Shown: one piece after another, positions 12,201-24,500 of the stretch
Layout: the number at the start of each line of letters is the position of its first letter
How positions within the stretch are numbered: the stretch's first letter is position 1
Origin: Ciona intestinalis
Lineage: Eukaryota > Chordata > Ascidiacea > Phlebobranchia > Cionidae
Assembly (NCBI RefSeq): GCF_000224145.3
Contig: NC_020169.2
Location: 4,360,957-4,424,956, forward strand
Length of the DNA stretch: 64,000 nucleotides
Direction of reading: 5' to 3'
The notes under the pieces: model-generated
The model's input: the letters and a program-made list of their open reading frames with translations, nothing else
Told to the model about the DNA's origin: nothing
Database searches by the model: none
Made by a program: the position numbers and the translations under genes

Positions 12201-15200
12201 GAACAATTTATGACATTTCACAAACTTATATCATATAATTTAAGAACAATTTATGACATTTCACAAACTTATATCATATGATTTGTAACCAGTTTATGAT
12301 GTTTCACAGTCCAACTGTACCACAATGAGTCACTTGAAGTAATGTTGCAACGATGGACAAAACTTGAACGAGATTTTAAACTGAAGGATGATACTTATGA
12401 CATCAGTAAGATACCTGATATCTATGATTGTATCAAGTAAGTCACATCACGAGTGCCTCCATATATTAGATAGCATGAATTTTGTTTAACTCATCGATAG
12501 TAAAGAAAAGAGAATTAGCAGCAAAACGACGGTTGTTAATAATACTTTAGAGAAGTAAAAACTATTTCAGTAAAAATGTAAAAGAAAGGCCTAGCTGCTA
12601 AATACAGTATAAATTAACTTGTATTGAGTTATATTTAATAAAAACAAATAAGGATGTATTTGTCACAATATCATTCAAATTAACTTTATATAACAGATAT
12701 GATCTTCAACATAATGGAGCTCTCATGGTTGAATATGCAGAATTATACAAAATATCCAAAGCATTGGCAGATGTAGTTATACCTCAGGTAAATGCGGCCA
12801 ATAAACATCATCGCTTTAAATGATGAAAAATATAATTCGTGTGGCAATAATTGAAAGCAGAAAGTAATCAGTCAAAAATTGAACAAAACAACAAATTTTA
12901 AAATTAAGAAAACGTTTTTTATGCATGGGTTTTGGGAGAATGTACCCACCTAGGTCTAAAATTCAAGTCTCCGGGGACCTCTCTCTTTTAAAATAGAAAC
13001 ATGTTCCATACATCCTGGTAACCTAATACATTGATAGGAATACGGGATGACTAAAAGTGAGAAGCTGGAAATTGCTCTTGGATTTTGCGTTCCTCTTCTG
13101 AAGAAGATTAAAGTTGATCTTCAGCGAAACCTGGAGGAAGATACTTACAGACTCAACCCTAGGTATAAAAAGTTAATTCCCTTTTTCTCTTTTTATTATT
13201 TTTATATTCGTATAACAGAAAAGATGATTAACATTATTGCCTATCCAAAACTTTATCACTCAGTATTTTTTAATTATAACAAAGTTACGATTTGATTAAA
13301 ATAAAATAAAGTTCCCAATTTAGTAAGTACATTCTGAAAAGTAAAACAGGAACTCTAGTTATTTCTCTTTACTAACCTTATAAAACACACTACAGATATT
13401 CTCGTGGTGTTTTATCTCCTGGTCGTCATGTGCGTACCAGACTTTACTTTACAAGTGAGAGTCACATCCATTCACTGCTAACTGCATTACAATATGGTGC
13501 TCTATGTGATGTAAGTAAATATATCATACTTTATATTTATATACTAAATACATGATGTGGGTATATATTTCACATCTTAAATATATGCTACCAAATATTA
13601 GGAGAAGCATAGGACTAAGGGTTTTATAAATAGGTTGTGTACTGAATATTTTACATATAGAAATTCTTTTATTATCATTTTTAATGTAAAAAGATTGGTT
13701 TGGTAAAGCATGTTTGTTAGTTTTGTATGTTCCAAAATTTAAACAAGTTTTCCATAACTATTTCATAGATTGAAATAGATGAGCAATGGAAGCGAGCCAT
13801 GGAATATGTGGACGCTGTGTCCGAACTCAACTATATGACACAGGTAAATCAGCATTAAGTTTTTATTCAAAACCACAGGTTCCTCTATTTTTCCCTTTTT
13901 TAAAATATGTACTGCCGTAAAAGTAGTCACCAGAACAAATTAATAAAACAAAATTTTTTTTGGAGTTTTATGCACATTGACATTGACCTTTTCTACCAAG
14001 CCTGTATTCCATCTTTTTGTTCAACAAAGCCTGTTTAGTTCTATCTTCTAGGTATCTAGGACAAATTGTCATTTTTGGACTCTTATAATTTCTTTTTTAA
14101 AAACCATACTTGCACTCAATTTAAAATGTTTAAATTCAATTATTTCCAGATCGTGATCATGTTATACGAAGACCCAAGCGAGCCTCCACAATCCGAGAAG
14201 AGGTTCCACATCGAGCTTCACTTCAGTCCGGGAGCAAAAGGGACTCAACCGGATGATAGTTTTCCTCAGGGAGGAGGATTTAGACCGAGTTCAAGACCTC
14301 CCAGCAGAGCAGTGAGTGTAAAGTTAACCTAACTTTGTTTGGGACAAAATTGGGCTAGCCATGACCCAAATCAGGTCCCATGGCGTATCAGGTTGCAGAA
14401 CCTCTGCCATATATAAAAAGGTGTATTCACTTTGTAATTAACTAATTTATCAAATGTGTATTTCAAAAACCAATAATCATTAAGTAGAACAACATTTGAA
14501 ATAAAGGATGCTCAAACGTATATAAGCAGATCAATTAATTGTTACCCTCCAATTTGTAGTAAATATAATTTATTTAATTACTTATCCATGTTTGTAGTAA
14601 ATATAATTTATTTAATTACCTGACAATGCACCAAATCACTAGAAAACTTAATGTAATGAGACATGTGTAACATGAAGGTTTCAGTTACCTTTTATTGCAA
14701 TTTAGGCAAGTTAAATAATCCTAATACCTCCAATTATTTTTTAATTGTTCAAATAATTCCTTGCAATGTAGTATTCCCACATATCAAATCACACCATACC
14801 TTTTGTTGCAATTTAGACAAGTCAATAAATTTTATTAATTAATTTTCAATGTACAAATCATTCCTTAATTCCAGCACTCCCCACATAACATATCACCAGA
14901 ACGCAGAGTGTTGGATGAAAAACACAATTCTCGTTTGAAAACTCAGACACCTGACGAAGTAATCAACAAATTATATTAATTTCTAATCAAATTATGCCTA
15001 ATTAGGTATTTTTGTAGCTTATCTTTGTTTTTTAAGATTTGATTCAGAGTTATTCTATTCTTACATGTTTTTTACTAATTTGCTTTTTTGCTTTCAGGCT
15101 TTACTACTTAGGTTTTAATTATTTGAAGTCCATTTTATTATTTTTAATTATCAAATGCTTTAATATTTAGCACAGTATTATTAAAAACCAACCAATGCCA

Positions 15201-17669
15201 ATATTTTAATTAAACTTGGTTTAAATTCAAAGGCAGGACTTGTCCCAAAGCGAGAGCTCCACAATTTGAATACAGAAAGCCACCTAACCAGCTTAGCTGA
15301 TCCATTATCTGATTCTGTACATCTATCAAGTATGCTACATACAGCAGTAGTACTTGTATCCCACGTAGCAGCCAGGCATGCAAGTTCTGTTTTAAACCCA
15401 GTCATCAGTAAAGCAATTAATGAAGCCAGATCAAAAGTCAGTGAACAGGGTTCAGAAATTTTTTTGTAATTTTTGTCTTTTCCGGCAGTAAAGATATAAG
15501 ATTTCAAGTTTATGTTTAAATTTCAATAAATTTTAGTATTTAGAAGAGTATTAGAACAGTGTTTTAGTATCGGACAGTCACATAATTGAATTAATGTATA
15601 ATAATTGAGACGTTTTTTATAATTGTTGAGTGTTTTTACACCAGTTCATGTCTGTTGTATTTATATACGAAACTTAAAAATGTAATTAAAATAAAATAAA
15701 ATTCATAGTTTTTCTTAGTTAATAAAAAACATAAATCATACAAGTTAATTTTAAAATTTATGATTTTTTATATATATTGATAATTTTTCCTAGTCTGCTG
15801 CTACTCCTTTCACAATTGGAGACGACTCTGATGTTGAAGACATTAAAGAAGACAATGATGGAGATGATGAGGATGATAATGATGTGGGAGAAACATCGGA
15901 TGCAGTGAGAGCATTCCTAAGGAAGAGCAAACCTCATAGATCAGCTCCTCCACCTGCTGTACATATAAAGCAACAAGTGAGGAATTTTATGTTTTGATTA
16001 TTTTCTGTTGTTGTCAGGCATTTTCTGTACGTAAATGGCTTTATTAAAAATAAGGACAATATTTTCCAAACTTATTTGAAAAAAAATTTGGGTTGCCATA
16101 TGTACTCAATTAAAAAAGACTTCATCTTTGATTTTTACTTATACCAATTATTTATCGCACATTTACTCATGTACATTCTTAAATAGCTTATTGCAATTTC
16201 ACAATATAAACGGCTAATTGTGATCTTTCTTAAATAGGAAGTTGCGAGAAAATACAGTGGTCGCCTTCACAGGCCCTCACAATTATATGAAGATGTTTAC
16301 GCCACTAACTTGCTTAGACAATATGGTGTACAAGGTGGATTAGGTAAGTTTAATGACCATGAAACATATGTCTATCCTAAATCTAAACTATAGTAATTCA
16401 GTTGCATAAAAAACAATAGTATTTCAAAAAAACATTCGAAAAAATCAAAAGTTTTATACATTTAGATTGTAGGATCAAAATCAAGTGTCTTTGTAGTGAT
16501 TCTCAAATGTCCACAGGTTCTCAAAGCAGTTTGTTCAGTAACAGGGTATTAGCTGGTACCTCATCATCTGTGCCAAGCTTACAGAAAGGAAATGAAACAA
16601 CCTTTGAACGTAAATTATCAGCTACAGACCTTACTGAATGTAAGCATGCAAAAACTTTGTGTTTTATTTCTTTGATGGAGTGACCATGTTTCTAAGTTTT
16701 AGATATTTTATTGCTTTAATTTTAACAGATATATTTTTAAATTTTTATTTATTTTTAACTTTTATTTTTTTAACTTTCTAAGTTTCATTCATATTTGATT
16801 TATATATTTACTTTTCACATTTTAATTTATATTTAATTTCTATGTTTAATATTAGGCATCGATGGTCACTCGATGGCACCATCTATCCGTCCATTAGAAA
16901 CGTTACACAATTCTCTTTCCTTGAAACAAATGAACGACTTTTTGGACAAAGTGGTTCAGGTATCTTTTCTTATTTTAATATCGTTTTTTTATACTTTATA
17001 CACTGTTTTCTAAATAAGACAAAGGAATAGACTTTTATTGTTGTTTGCTGTGGCCGAATGTACATGTGTATTAAGTACATAGTGTAATATAATAGGGACA
17101 ATGAATTAGCTTAAGTTCAAACCATTTACAGAAACACATCCTTTGATCTGAGTCCATATTTCATGCTACATAGATCAGTTTCTATACGAAGCTTGGCAAA
17201 TTACCTGGGATTTAGGATGATAAACATACTACTTGTACACATACAGAAAATACACCTGGCAGCAACCGTTTACATACACTACTTGTATATTATACAGATG
17301 GAAAATATCAAGCACTCCAAGTGATCCATCATATGTTGTGTCTCCATCTCATGAGCCTGTATTCAATGCTTATGTTCCACTAAAGGTTTTACCGAATGAA
17401 TACAAGTCACCAACTCAATCTAGACGCCCTAAACCAACAGGTATTCTATTGTCAATCATTTATACTATGTCTGTTCAATTTTTACTTATTGTGAGCCATA
17501 GTTTTTTTTATCCTGAAACGGTGGGGCCTACATTGCCACTGTGTCTTAAAAAAACATTTTTTTATTATTAAAAAGATGATTCCATATTCTTTTGTTCACC
17601 TTTTGATTTCTCCTATAGACTTATTTAAAATGTTTTTTTTCAGCTTCAACAACAGAATCTTCTCAATAA
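3300..17669 (+). CDS. PPIP5K: Inositol hexakisphosphate and diphosphoinositol-pentakisphosphate kinase
   Basis: Exons: 3300-3615, 3999-4169, 4427-4581, 4802-4903, 5374-5535, 5915-6036, 6221-6322, 6542-6628, 6896-7069, 7548-7633, 8022-8150, 8863-8984, 9190-9305, 10134-10200, 10583-10724, 11130-11256, 12697-12787, 13038-13162, 13396-13510, 13769-13843, 14150-14311, 14875-14958, 15233-15436, 15794-15976, 16238-16343, 16517-16639, 16856-16959, 17298-17440, 17644-17669; about 1,240 codons, the usual family length. The N-terminal half is the ATP-grasp kinase ([72 protein letters not shown]). The second half is the histidine-phosphatase-like domain, with [18 protein letters not shown] near residue 389. 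The enzyme makes InsP7/InsP8 in the cytosol. An acidic insert lies at 15824-15895 and a conserved [14 protein letters not shown] motif in the tail. Phases agree at every junction except exon 16856-16959 to 17298-17440, where a small exon is probably missed. Whether it is nearer PPIP5K1 or 2 cannot be said. Confidence 0.95.
8464..8481 (+). other. PPIP5K: Candidate 18-base microexon of PPIP5K
   Basis: TCAGTGGAGAAGTAACAG is preceded by a long pyrimidine tract ending ccaacag and followed by gtaaaa. The flanking exons join in phase 1 and 18 bases keep the frame. It would add VSGEVT between MYPGGQ and [10 protein letters not shown] in the phosphatase-like domain. I do not recall this insert in vertebrate proteins, so it is offered as a cassette exon, not part of the main model. 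Confidence 0.55.
9495..9548 (+). other. PPIP5K: Candidate 54-base cassette exon of PPIP5K
   Basis: It lies after a strong pyrimidine tract (ctttctctcttctttctctcag) and before GTATGT. It is open in the required phase and 54 bases long, so inclusion or skipping both keep the frame. It encodes roughly [18 protein letters not shown], placed between DCQQ and [10 protein letters not shown]. Skipping gives the junction familiar from vertebrates (CQQ-RVKARL). Confidence 0.55.
11403..11452. other. Assembly gap (50 N)
   Basis: Fifty N bases, a placeholder length, inside the PPIP5K gene and between the two copies of a repeated block. Confidence 0.99.
11453..12582 (+). repeat. Second copy of the 10375-11402 block (probable alternative haplotype)
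   Basis: This block repeats 10375-11402 nearly base for base, including two PPIP5K exons (copies at 11661-11802 and 12310-12436). The exon differences I found are silent (CAACTG after GTT or GTC, AAACTG after TTC or TTT). The intron copy has an extra segment of about 50 bases near 11970-12022 and one extra minisatellite unit. Exon 11130-11256 ends in phase 2, while exon copy 11661-11802 needs phase 0, so both sets cannot be spliced in tandem in frame. One copy should be removed from a gene model. Confidence 0.85.
12141..12308 (+). repeat. Minisatellite of about 44 bases next to a splice acceptor
   Basis: Units contain cttatatcatatgattt, then gaacaatttatgacatttcacaaa. This copy has one unit more than its counterpart at 11003-11128. 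The last unit changes to gtttcacag and forms the acceptor of the following PPIP5K exon. Confidence 0.7.
14535..14621 (+). repeat. Two-copy direct repeat in a PPIP5K intron
   Basis: The words tgtagtaaatataatttatt and taattac occur twice, about 38 bases apart. A simple local duplication without other features. Confidence 0.6.
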
Positions 17670-18545
17670 AATGTTCCTGAAAAATGTGGTGCCGCTTACA
17701 TTTACTGAATATAACATTACAGTGCTTCCAAGATGTATGTAATGTGTGATGCAGTAAGGTTGTTATCAAGTGTGGTTGCTGTGGTGCATTTTAATCTCAT
17801 GAGATTGCTTATTTATCGCCATGCAACAATATTTTAAAACTTTGCCATTTTTCTGACATTGTTTCATGCTCACTGTGATAATTGCAATCTTAACAACGAG
17901 CAAGTCATGTTCATAATAATAATAATAAATGATTATTTAAGCTTTACTGTCAGAGTTTATTTATTTTCTCGAAAAAATAAATGAATTTTACACTACTTTG
18001 TATGCAAAAGTTATAACACAGAATGTATAATCCGTTGTACAGGTAAAGGTTTATAGATACTGTAATTTGCAACGGAAAGGTATATTTCCTTGTCTGAAGT
18101 AGAAACGGAAAGCCTGGTTCGAGATTAGCCCAGACTGTAATCGGATCCGATACACAGATGTCGTTTTCGCTCGTGATAATTCATAGGGGAGCTCGTGCGT
18201 AGACAATTCATGATTTCTATGACAGCTCTGGTCTTTGTTGCGGTTGCGACTTTTATGAATCAGATTTTTAAAATATAGTTCTGTTACATAACTAATGTAC
18301 GTTGTTTTATACATAAACTGTAGTTAATTGGAAGTAGAAAGAGACGCTTGACTATATTTTTTTATTCTTTAAGGTTTGTTAACTTATCAAGTTGATTTTG
18401 TTATAAAATTGACGATATTCTGTTTTTTCACAGAAGTGTGCAAAATAAATTAATGAAATAGAAGTTTTTTCGCGAACCTTAGATTTTTTAAGTTAACTTT
18501 ACCATTGAGCCACTTCTTTACTCACCGGTACACAAACTAATCAAA
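17670..18545. other. PPIP5K 3' region and EIF4G2 5' region
   Basis: A polyadenylation signal AATAAA at 17924-17929 (within an AAT repeat) lies 255 bases after the PPIP5K stop. The rest should hold the EIF4G2 promoter and leader. An 87-codon minus-strand frame at 18051-18314 has no family resemblance and is not called. In-frame stop TAA at 18489-18491 closes the EIF4G2 frame upstream. Confidence 0.6.
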
Positions 18546-21500
18546 GTGGAAGAACAAATCGAGAGAGGGAAATCTTGTTTTGAGGGGAGAAGCAACATCA
18601 TAACTCCAACTGCGAGGAACCCTATGTAAGTGAAAGGGTTTCTTATATTTTCCATAAATAATTTAAGCTTGTATCAGCGTTATTGAATAATACTCCCGCT
18701 GCTGCTAACCCATATAACTACTACCTACTAAACCCCCATGGCCCTATTACCCCCCTAACAAATAACCTTAACTACTAAATACCAGATTGGAAAAAAGTAT
18801 CTTGCGTTCATAAAGTTGTAAGAAATATTCCCCACACAAAATGACAACTTTTGAATCTGGTATAGGCATAGAGCATATAGCATAGGCAGTAAAGTATGTA
18901 GTGCGGTGTCCAGTTACATGCTGTTTACATGACAGTACAAACTGCACTACAAAATAGTCTGAAATCCATTTTTGGACAGTTTTGAATTAAAAGACTAAAC
19001 AACATTGTTAGACTCAAAAATATGAATACCATTATCCAGTATGCCTGCTAAGCATGCCAATGCATATTTTATATTCACAATTATATTTGTTTGTTTTAGT
19101 CCATTGTTGGGAAAATCATCCAGCAAACAGCAGAGATGGGTACCCCCAAGCAGCCTCCAGCGGAATGTAGCTTTTGAGCACAAAGAAGCTGTTTTTCGGA
19201 AGACTAGAAGGTGAATATAATAAAAAATGAACATGTTTACCAGGGCTATTATCTGCCTGATTAAAAAAATAAGATTTTTATATATAAAACTTTAAAACCT
19301 TTTGTCCATAAGAATCTATGAAAAAAAAAATATATATATATATAATTAAACCAACCAAGCAAAGGTTTTAGGTAACTAAACTGTTGCTACTTAACAGTAT
19401 TAAAACTAAGCCATCTGTAACACTTGATCATATTTTTCAGCATTTTAAATAAATTAACGCCAGAAAAATTTGACAAACTTTGCCAAGATATTCTTAATAT
19501 TGGAATCACCTCAAAAGATATTTTAAAAGGAATTGTAATTTTGGTAAGTCTTATCTGTATTGCTTAAATTAAACTGCAATATATATTTGGTTATATTACT
19601 CATCAGTCCTCACACAGTATGTTTTGTTAATGTAGTTTATAGTCTCTGTATTATTTTATCTGAGCTAAAGCTTTCTAATTGAATTGGTTTGTATCAGTGT
19701 TTTACCTATCGCTTTTTGCAATATATATAGGCAATATATTTATATATACTATATTTGCAATATATATTTTTGCAATATATTTATATATACTATAGTTGAC
19801 TTCATAAAAAATTGTTGAATTAATTGTGTTTTTTATCAAGTTTAATTTATGCTTTTGTAAGAGTATTTGTTAAATTAATTTCGTCTATTACTTATTCCTT
19901 GTGCTTTAAACAGATATTTGAGAAAGCGATAGATGAACTAAGGTACAGTTCACTTTATGCTAACCTTTGTCGTCGCCTTTACCATGAAGCTCCAAACTTT
20001 GATGTTTCTCAAACAATAAATAATCAAAACCAGTTAAAACCAAATGTAAGTTAGATTCTCAAATAATAATAATAAATTTTTATGTTTTGCGGTAAATATC
20101 AACCAGTAGATCAGTAGAAAATAAGATAAAACAATAATAATAATTTTAAAGAAAAAACAGAAATTTTGTTAAAAATATTAGCTGCTGAACCAAGTATAAT
20201 TATACTAAAATTGGGAAATCGAGAGTTTTTGATGTAATAACACATTTTTATGAAATATGATGTCATAATGCAGACATTTCGTCGCCTGCTGATCGCAAAA
20301 CTTCAAGATGAATTTGAAAACCGGAACCGAAAGTTGGAGGCTTTCGATTGTAAGGAGGGAGCTCTCTCCTCGGAAGAAGAGGAACAAAGGTCAAGAGCTA
20401 AACATCACATGCTCGGGAATATTAAGTTTATCGGTATAAATCTTTGTTTTTTTAATTTAAATTTTAGACTGAAGCTTTTGTTAGAGACTGAGTTTGTTCA
20501 ATAATTGTTATTGTTAATATGATAATATATAAATATATATATATATATATAATATATAATATAGGTACTTTTTTTTAGTTTACATCTGTATTAAAATATG
20601 ATAAAATGTAACCTTTTTTGTTTTTAAGTTTCTCTCTGTTTTCTAGGTGAATTATACCGACTTAACCTTCTGCACGAGACCATTGTTCATAAGTGTATTA
20701 AGCAACTTATTCGAACAAAGAAGAAAGGGACAGTTGATGATGTGGCAGAGGATTTGGAATGTTTATGTCAAATCATGAACACGTGTGGGAGAAGACTTGA
20801 CCATGATAAAGCTAAGGTAGGATAGTTGTTATGTAAAAAACTAAAAAAGAAAGTCAAGTAAAACGATAATATAGTCAAGTTTCTAACCTCTACATATTGT
20901 TAAAACTGTAGTCATTGTATCTTCTGTGTGAAACTATTACTTTTATGAGAATATTCATATGATCTCATATATCATGTATCATGCAGTCACTCATGGATCA
21001 GTATTTTGATCGATTGGAAACAGTGAAGAAAAAGAAAGGAGATCTTCCTTCACGAATTCGATTCATGCTGCAAGATGTTATTGAACTAAGGGCAGCAAAT
21101 GTAAGTTGATGTAGGCATAGGTTATATTGAAGTTAATTACTAAAAACATGATATTTTTCACACATTTTATAATTTCTTTACTCAAGTTTTAAATTTACCT
21201 TGAAACTTAAAAAAAGGATATTACTTCATTTTTATTTTGCATAAAAATACACCATCTGTTAAAATTGGCTACACTTTTTTAATTTTCTTTTCAATTTTAT
21301 TCATACAAAATATGACAAATGTTGTTACATAGCATAACAATTGTAAAACATGCGCCCACAGCCCATCACATGAGGTGTATATTTAAAGCATGACAACATG
21401 ATTTATGCGCATGATTTACATGGAAACCTACTTTCATGATGGTTCATTATATAAGTGTTTACCATGTAAATATTACACCATCTGGGCCAATCTAAAGTCA

Positions 21501-24500
21501 TAATGGTGGTTGAGCTAGTTACTTGTTCGTTGCATCAATTAAATCAGCTTAGCATGCCTTTAGGCTTTTCTGTACTTTGTTCATGTAAATTTTCACACAT
21601 TGCCACTGGCTTAACATATGAGGTCTATGAGTTTTTTGTATACAGTCTACTCATTCTAAGCCAAATATTGGAACATTCTGTAGCATCTAATGCATTAATT
21701 ATATTTTGTTAATGCTGACAGAATTATATTGATATTTTAAAGCCTTAAATGTCACTAATTACAAAATTGTATTTTAAACTTAATAATGTAATTTTAACAC
21801 AAAAGTAAATGTAATATTAACATTGTCCATGATTTGATTGGTCATTGAAGCGTATCTTTAATGTTTTGAATCTCTTTATTGTCAACAATAATTTCCTGTG
21901 CATTGTCATACTTCATACACATCAGTGTGATGTCACAGTAGATATAAATGTACCACTTAGCTAATGTACTGATCTTACCTATTGTAATGTTGTACCTTCG
22001 TACCAATGGTACCATGTATAGTTATATAACTTTATGGCTACGCTTCCAACAAATATAGGCTTAATACCAACATTTCATCACCCTAATAAATCTGACCTAA
22101 AATTAACAAAAAAAATAATTTTTTGCTTTGAAAAAGTTTAAGGTGTACTTTCGTATCTGACAGCAACAGGCATACATAAGTCTAATTTTTTTTTAGATAA
22201 CATAACGTTTTTCAGTCTTATTTATCCAATATCTACAGTGGACGCCAAGGCAGATGCAGAGAATCACAGCCCCAAAAACTCTGGGTCAGATACGTTCGGA
22301 GGTTGGTGAGGATTACCCAGGTATTATGTTCGAACAAAACAACCATTATTCGCATCATAATCCTTCTATGAGGGAACATGGCAAAGGAGAGTTTGAACAA
22401 AATGCAGCTGGACTTGGTTTTTTTCCTCCATCGAAGAAACAGCAATATAGTAAGTGGTTCCATACTTGGTTAATGGTAACTCCTGAAGTAGTACATGTGA
22501 TAGTATATAGAGCATTTGTAATATTCTATTGAACGTGTGTGAGGTCCTACAGCCTGGCACACCATGGGCCGAAGATTTATGCCAGAGTGGGCCCATTACC
22601 ACGATACCTAGGGTGCTACAACTTGTGTGTTAATTTTTAGACCAGCTTGAGCCCTCAATACCTACTACTATAAGATATTCAAAATAACTCCCTATCTTTC
22701 ACCCACCACAGATGGATTTTCGGGCCCCTTATCCCCACCCCTACCCACCACACTAGGAAGCGAACCCACAAGTCCAGGCCATGGCTTTGATTTCTTCAGC
22801 CCTCCCCCACAAGTTAAAGCAAAGAAGCAAAGCAAAGGAAACTTGGGTAAGAAACTATTGAAAGATTAATCTTTTAACTGAAAATTTCAAAAAAATAAAA
22901 GAAATGTGAAAACTTTTGTTTTTATTTCCATACATATAAAAACTTCTAAATAACTCAAAAGATGTTAATTACTCACAAATTGTGCCCATGTAAAAACATT
23001 ACTATTTTTGTGTTTTGAATTAAAAATCCCTTAATCCCAGGTTTTCACAAACTTCAACTCCAAAATGGGGCAGTTCCTGACCCCACCCTCACCCACATGA
23101 ACGGAGGTCACCCCATGCCATATATGGGTTACCCCATGATGCATAATGGTTACCCACCCAACATACAAGCTTATTACGACCATCAACCACAATATCGAAA
23201 TTTTCAACCAGAATATACAAACCATGTCCAAACCAACGGACCAAGGAACCATGCACCTATCACAAATGGTAAGTTACAAAAATACCATTTTTACAAAAAA
23301 AATGACATAGATATTATTGTTCATGTAATTTTAGGTTACAATTTTACAAAAAATTATAGAAATCAAGTAATAATTTTGTGATAAGTCTAAACTATTGTCT
23401 TGTTTATTAACTTTTGTATATGTATCATCTCCAATCTTGGTATATAATGACATTGTTATTTTAAACCAGGCAAGGGCCCTGTGCATGATTTTGGCCCCAA
23501 ATACTTGAATCATCAACAACAACAACAACCTAAGCAAGCAACTAGAAACCTACAACAACAAGCTACAAGTAAAGGTAAGTCTTGCCTTTTTTCTGTTTCT
23601 ACTTAATCTTATATCAGCTTTAGAAACTTTGTGTTTCTTTAATGCAACAAAGAAGTGGCACACTTGTCTGAAATTTATAATAACAAAAAAAAATTTATAA
23701 TAAAAACTTTATTACTTTATTTTTTATTTTAAGTAAGGAAGGTACGCAAACTAGATCCCTAACTTTGAGTAAAGGTTTTTATAAACACAAGATTTTTTTA
23801 TTAACACAAGATATTCTCCGTCATATAAGATACAATTATTGCAGCAAAATAAGTGTTTGCTTTTTTCGTAATTTACATTTTTTTCCAGTTTATTATTCTA
23901 AAAACTTTTCCAATAATTTACAGTCACCCGAGGCCCCCAGACAGGAAAGATCAAATTTGTCACTCACCCCAACAATGAAGATCATACCAACCATGAACAA
24001 AATTCAACTAAACAATCGGAAAAGTCGAAAAATCTTTACAGGAATGTGGTAGCTGGGCCACATGGCAACAAAGTACCAACAAAGATTGTAAAATCTTCGG
24101 CCCCTATAAAGAAACGTCCAGCTGTATCATCAGCTGCAGATGCATTTCAACCATCTTTCCAACATGTTATTGATAATGCAATGAATCAGGTTAGTTTGGT
24201 GTTCAATACTGTTATTTTTTGATATTTTTGAAACCTATTTAATAAATTCATTTTAAAAATGAGAAAGGTTCAGTTTGGGTTGATATATTTTAAATAGAAA
24301 AAAAAAATGTGTTTTATTTCTGAAAAATATATTTCAAGTGTAGTGACAGAGGCTGTCATGGTTGTAATTTTAGTCAAACTGACCAAAAAAATTTGTTTTA
24401 TACACCTAATTTGAATTATCAAAAACAACAAAATCCTATTTTTAGAAACCACAGAAGAAAGCGAACATCACAAACCAGGAGAAACAGAAATCAAAGAAGA

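Noticed and set aside
11661-12436. True tandem exon duplication in PPIP5K
   Set aside because: The copies include the introns, flank an N gap, differ mostly silently, and tandem splicing would break the frame.
15437-15469. Alternative PPIP5K end by reading through the 15436 donor
   Set aside because: The frame stops after SEQGSEIFL, but later exons carry conserved PPIP5K tail motifs in frame, so splicing at 15436 is favoured.
18051-18314. 87-codon minus-strand frame upstream of EIF4G2
   Set aside because: No recognisable domain and no splice partner; probably chance.
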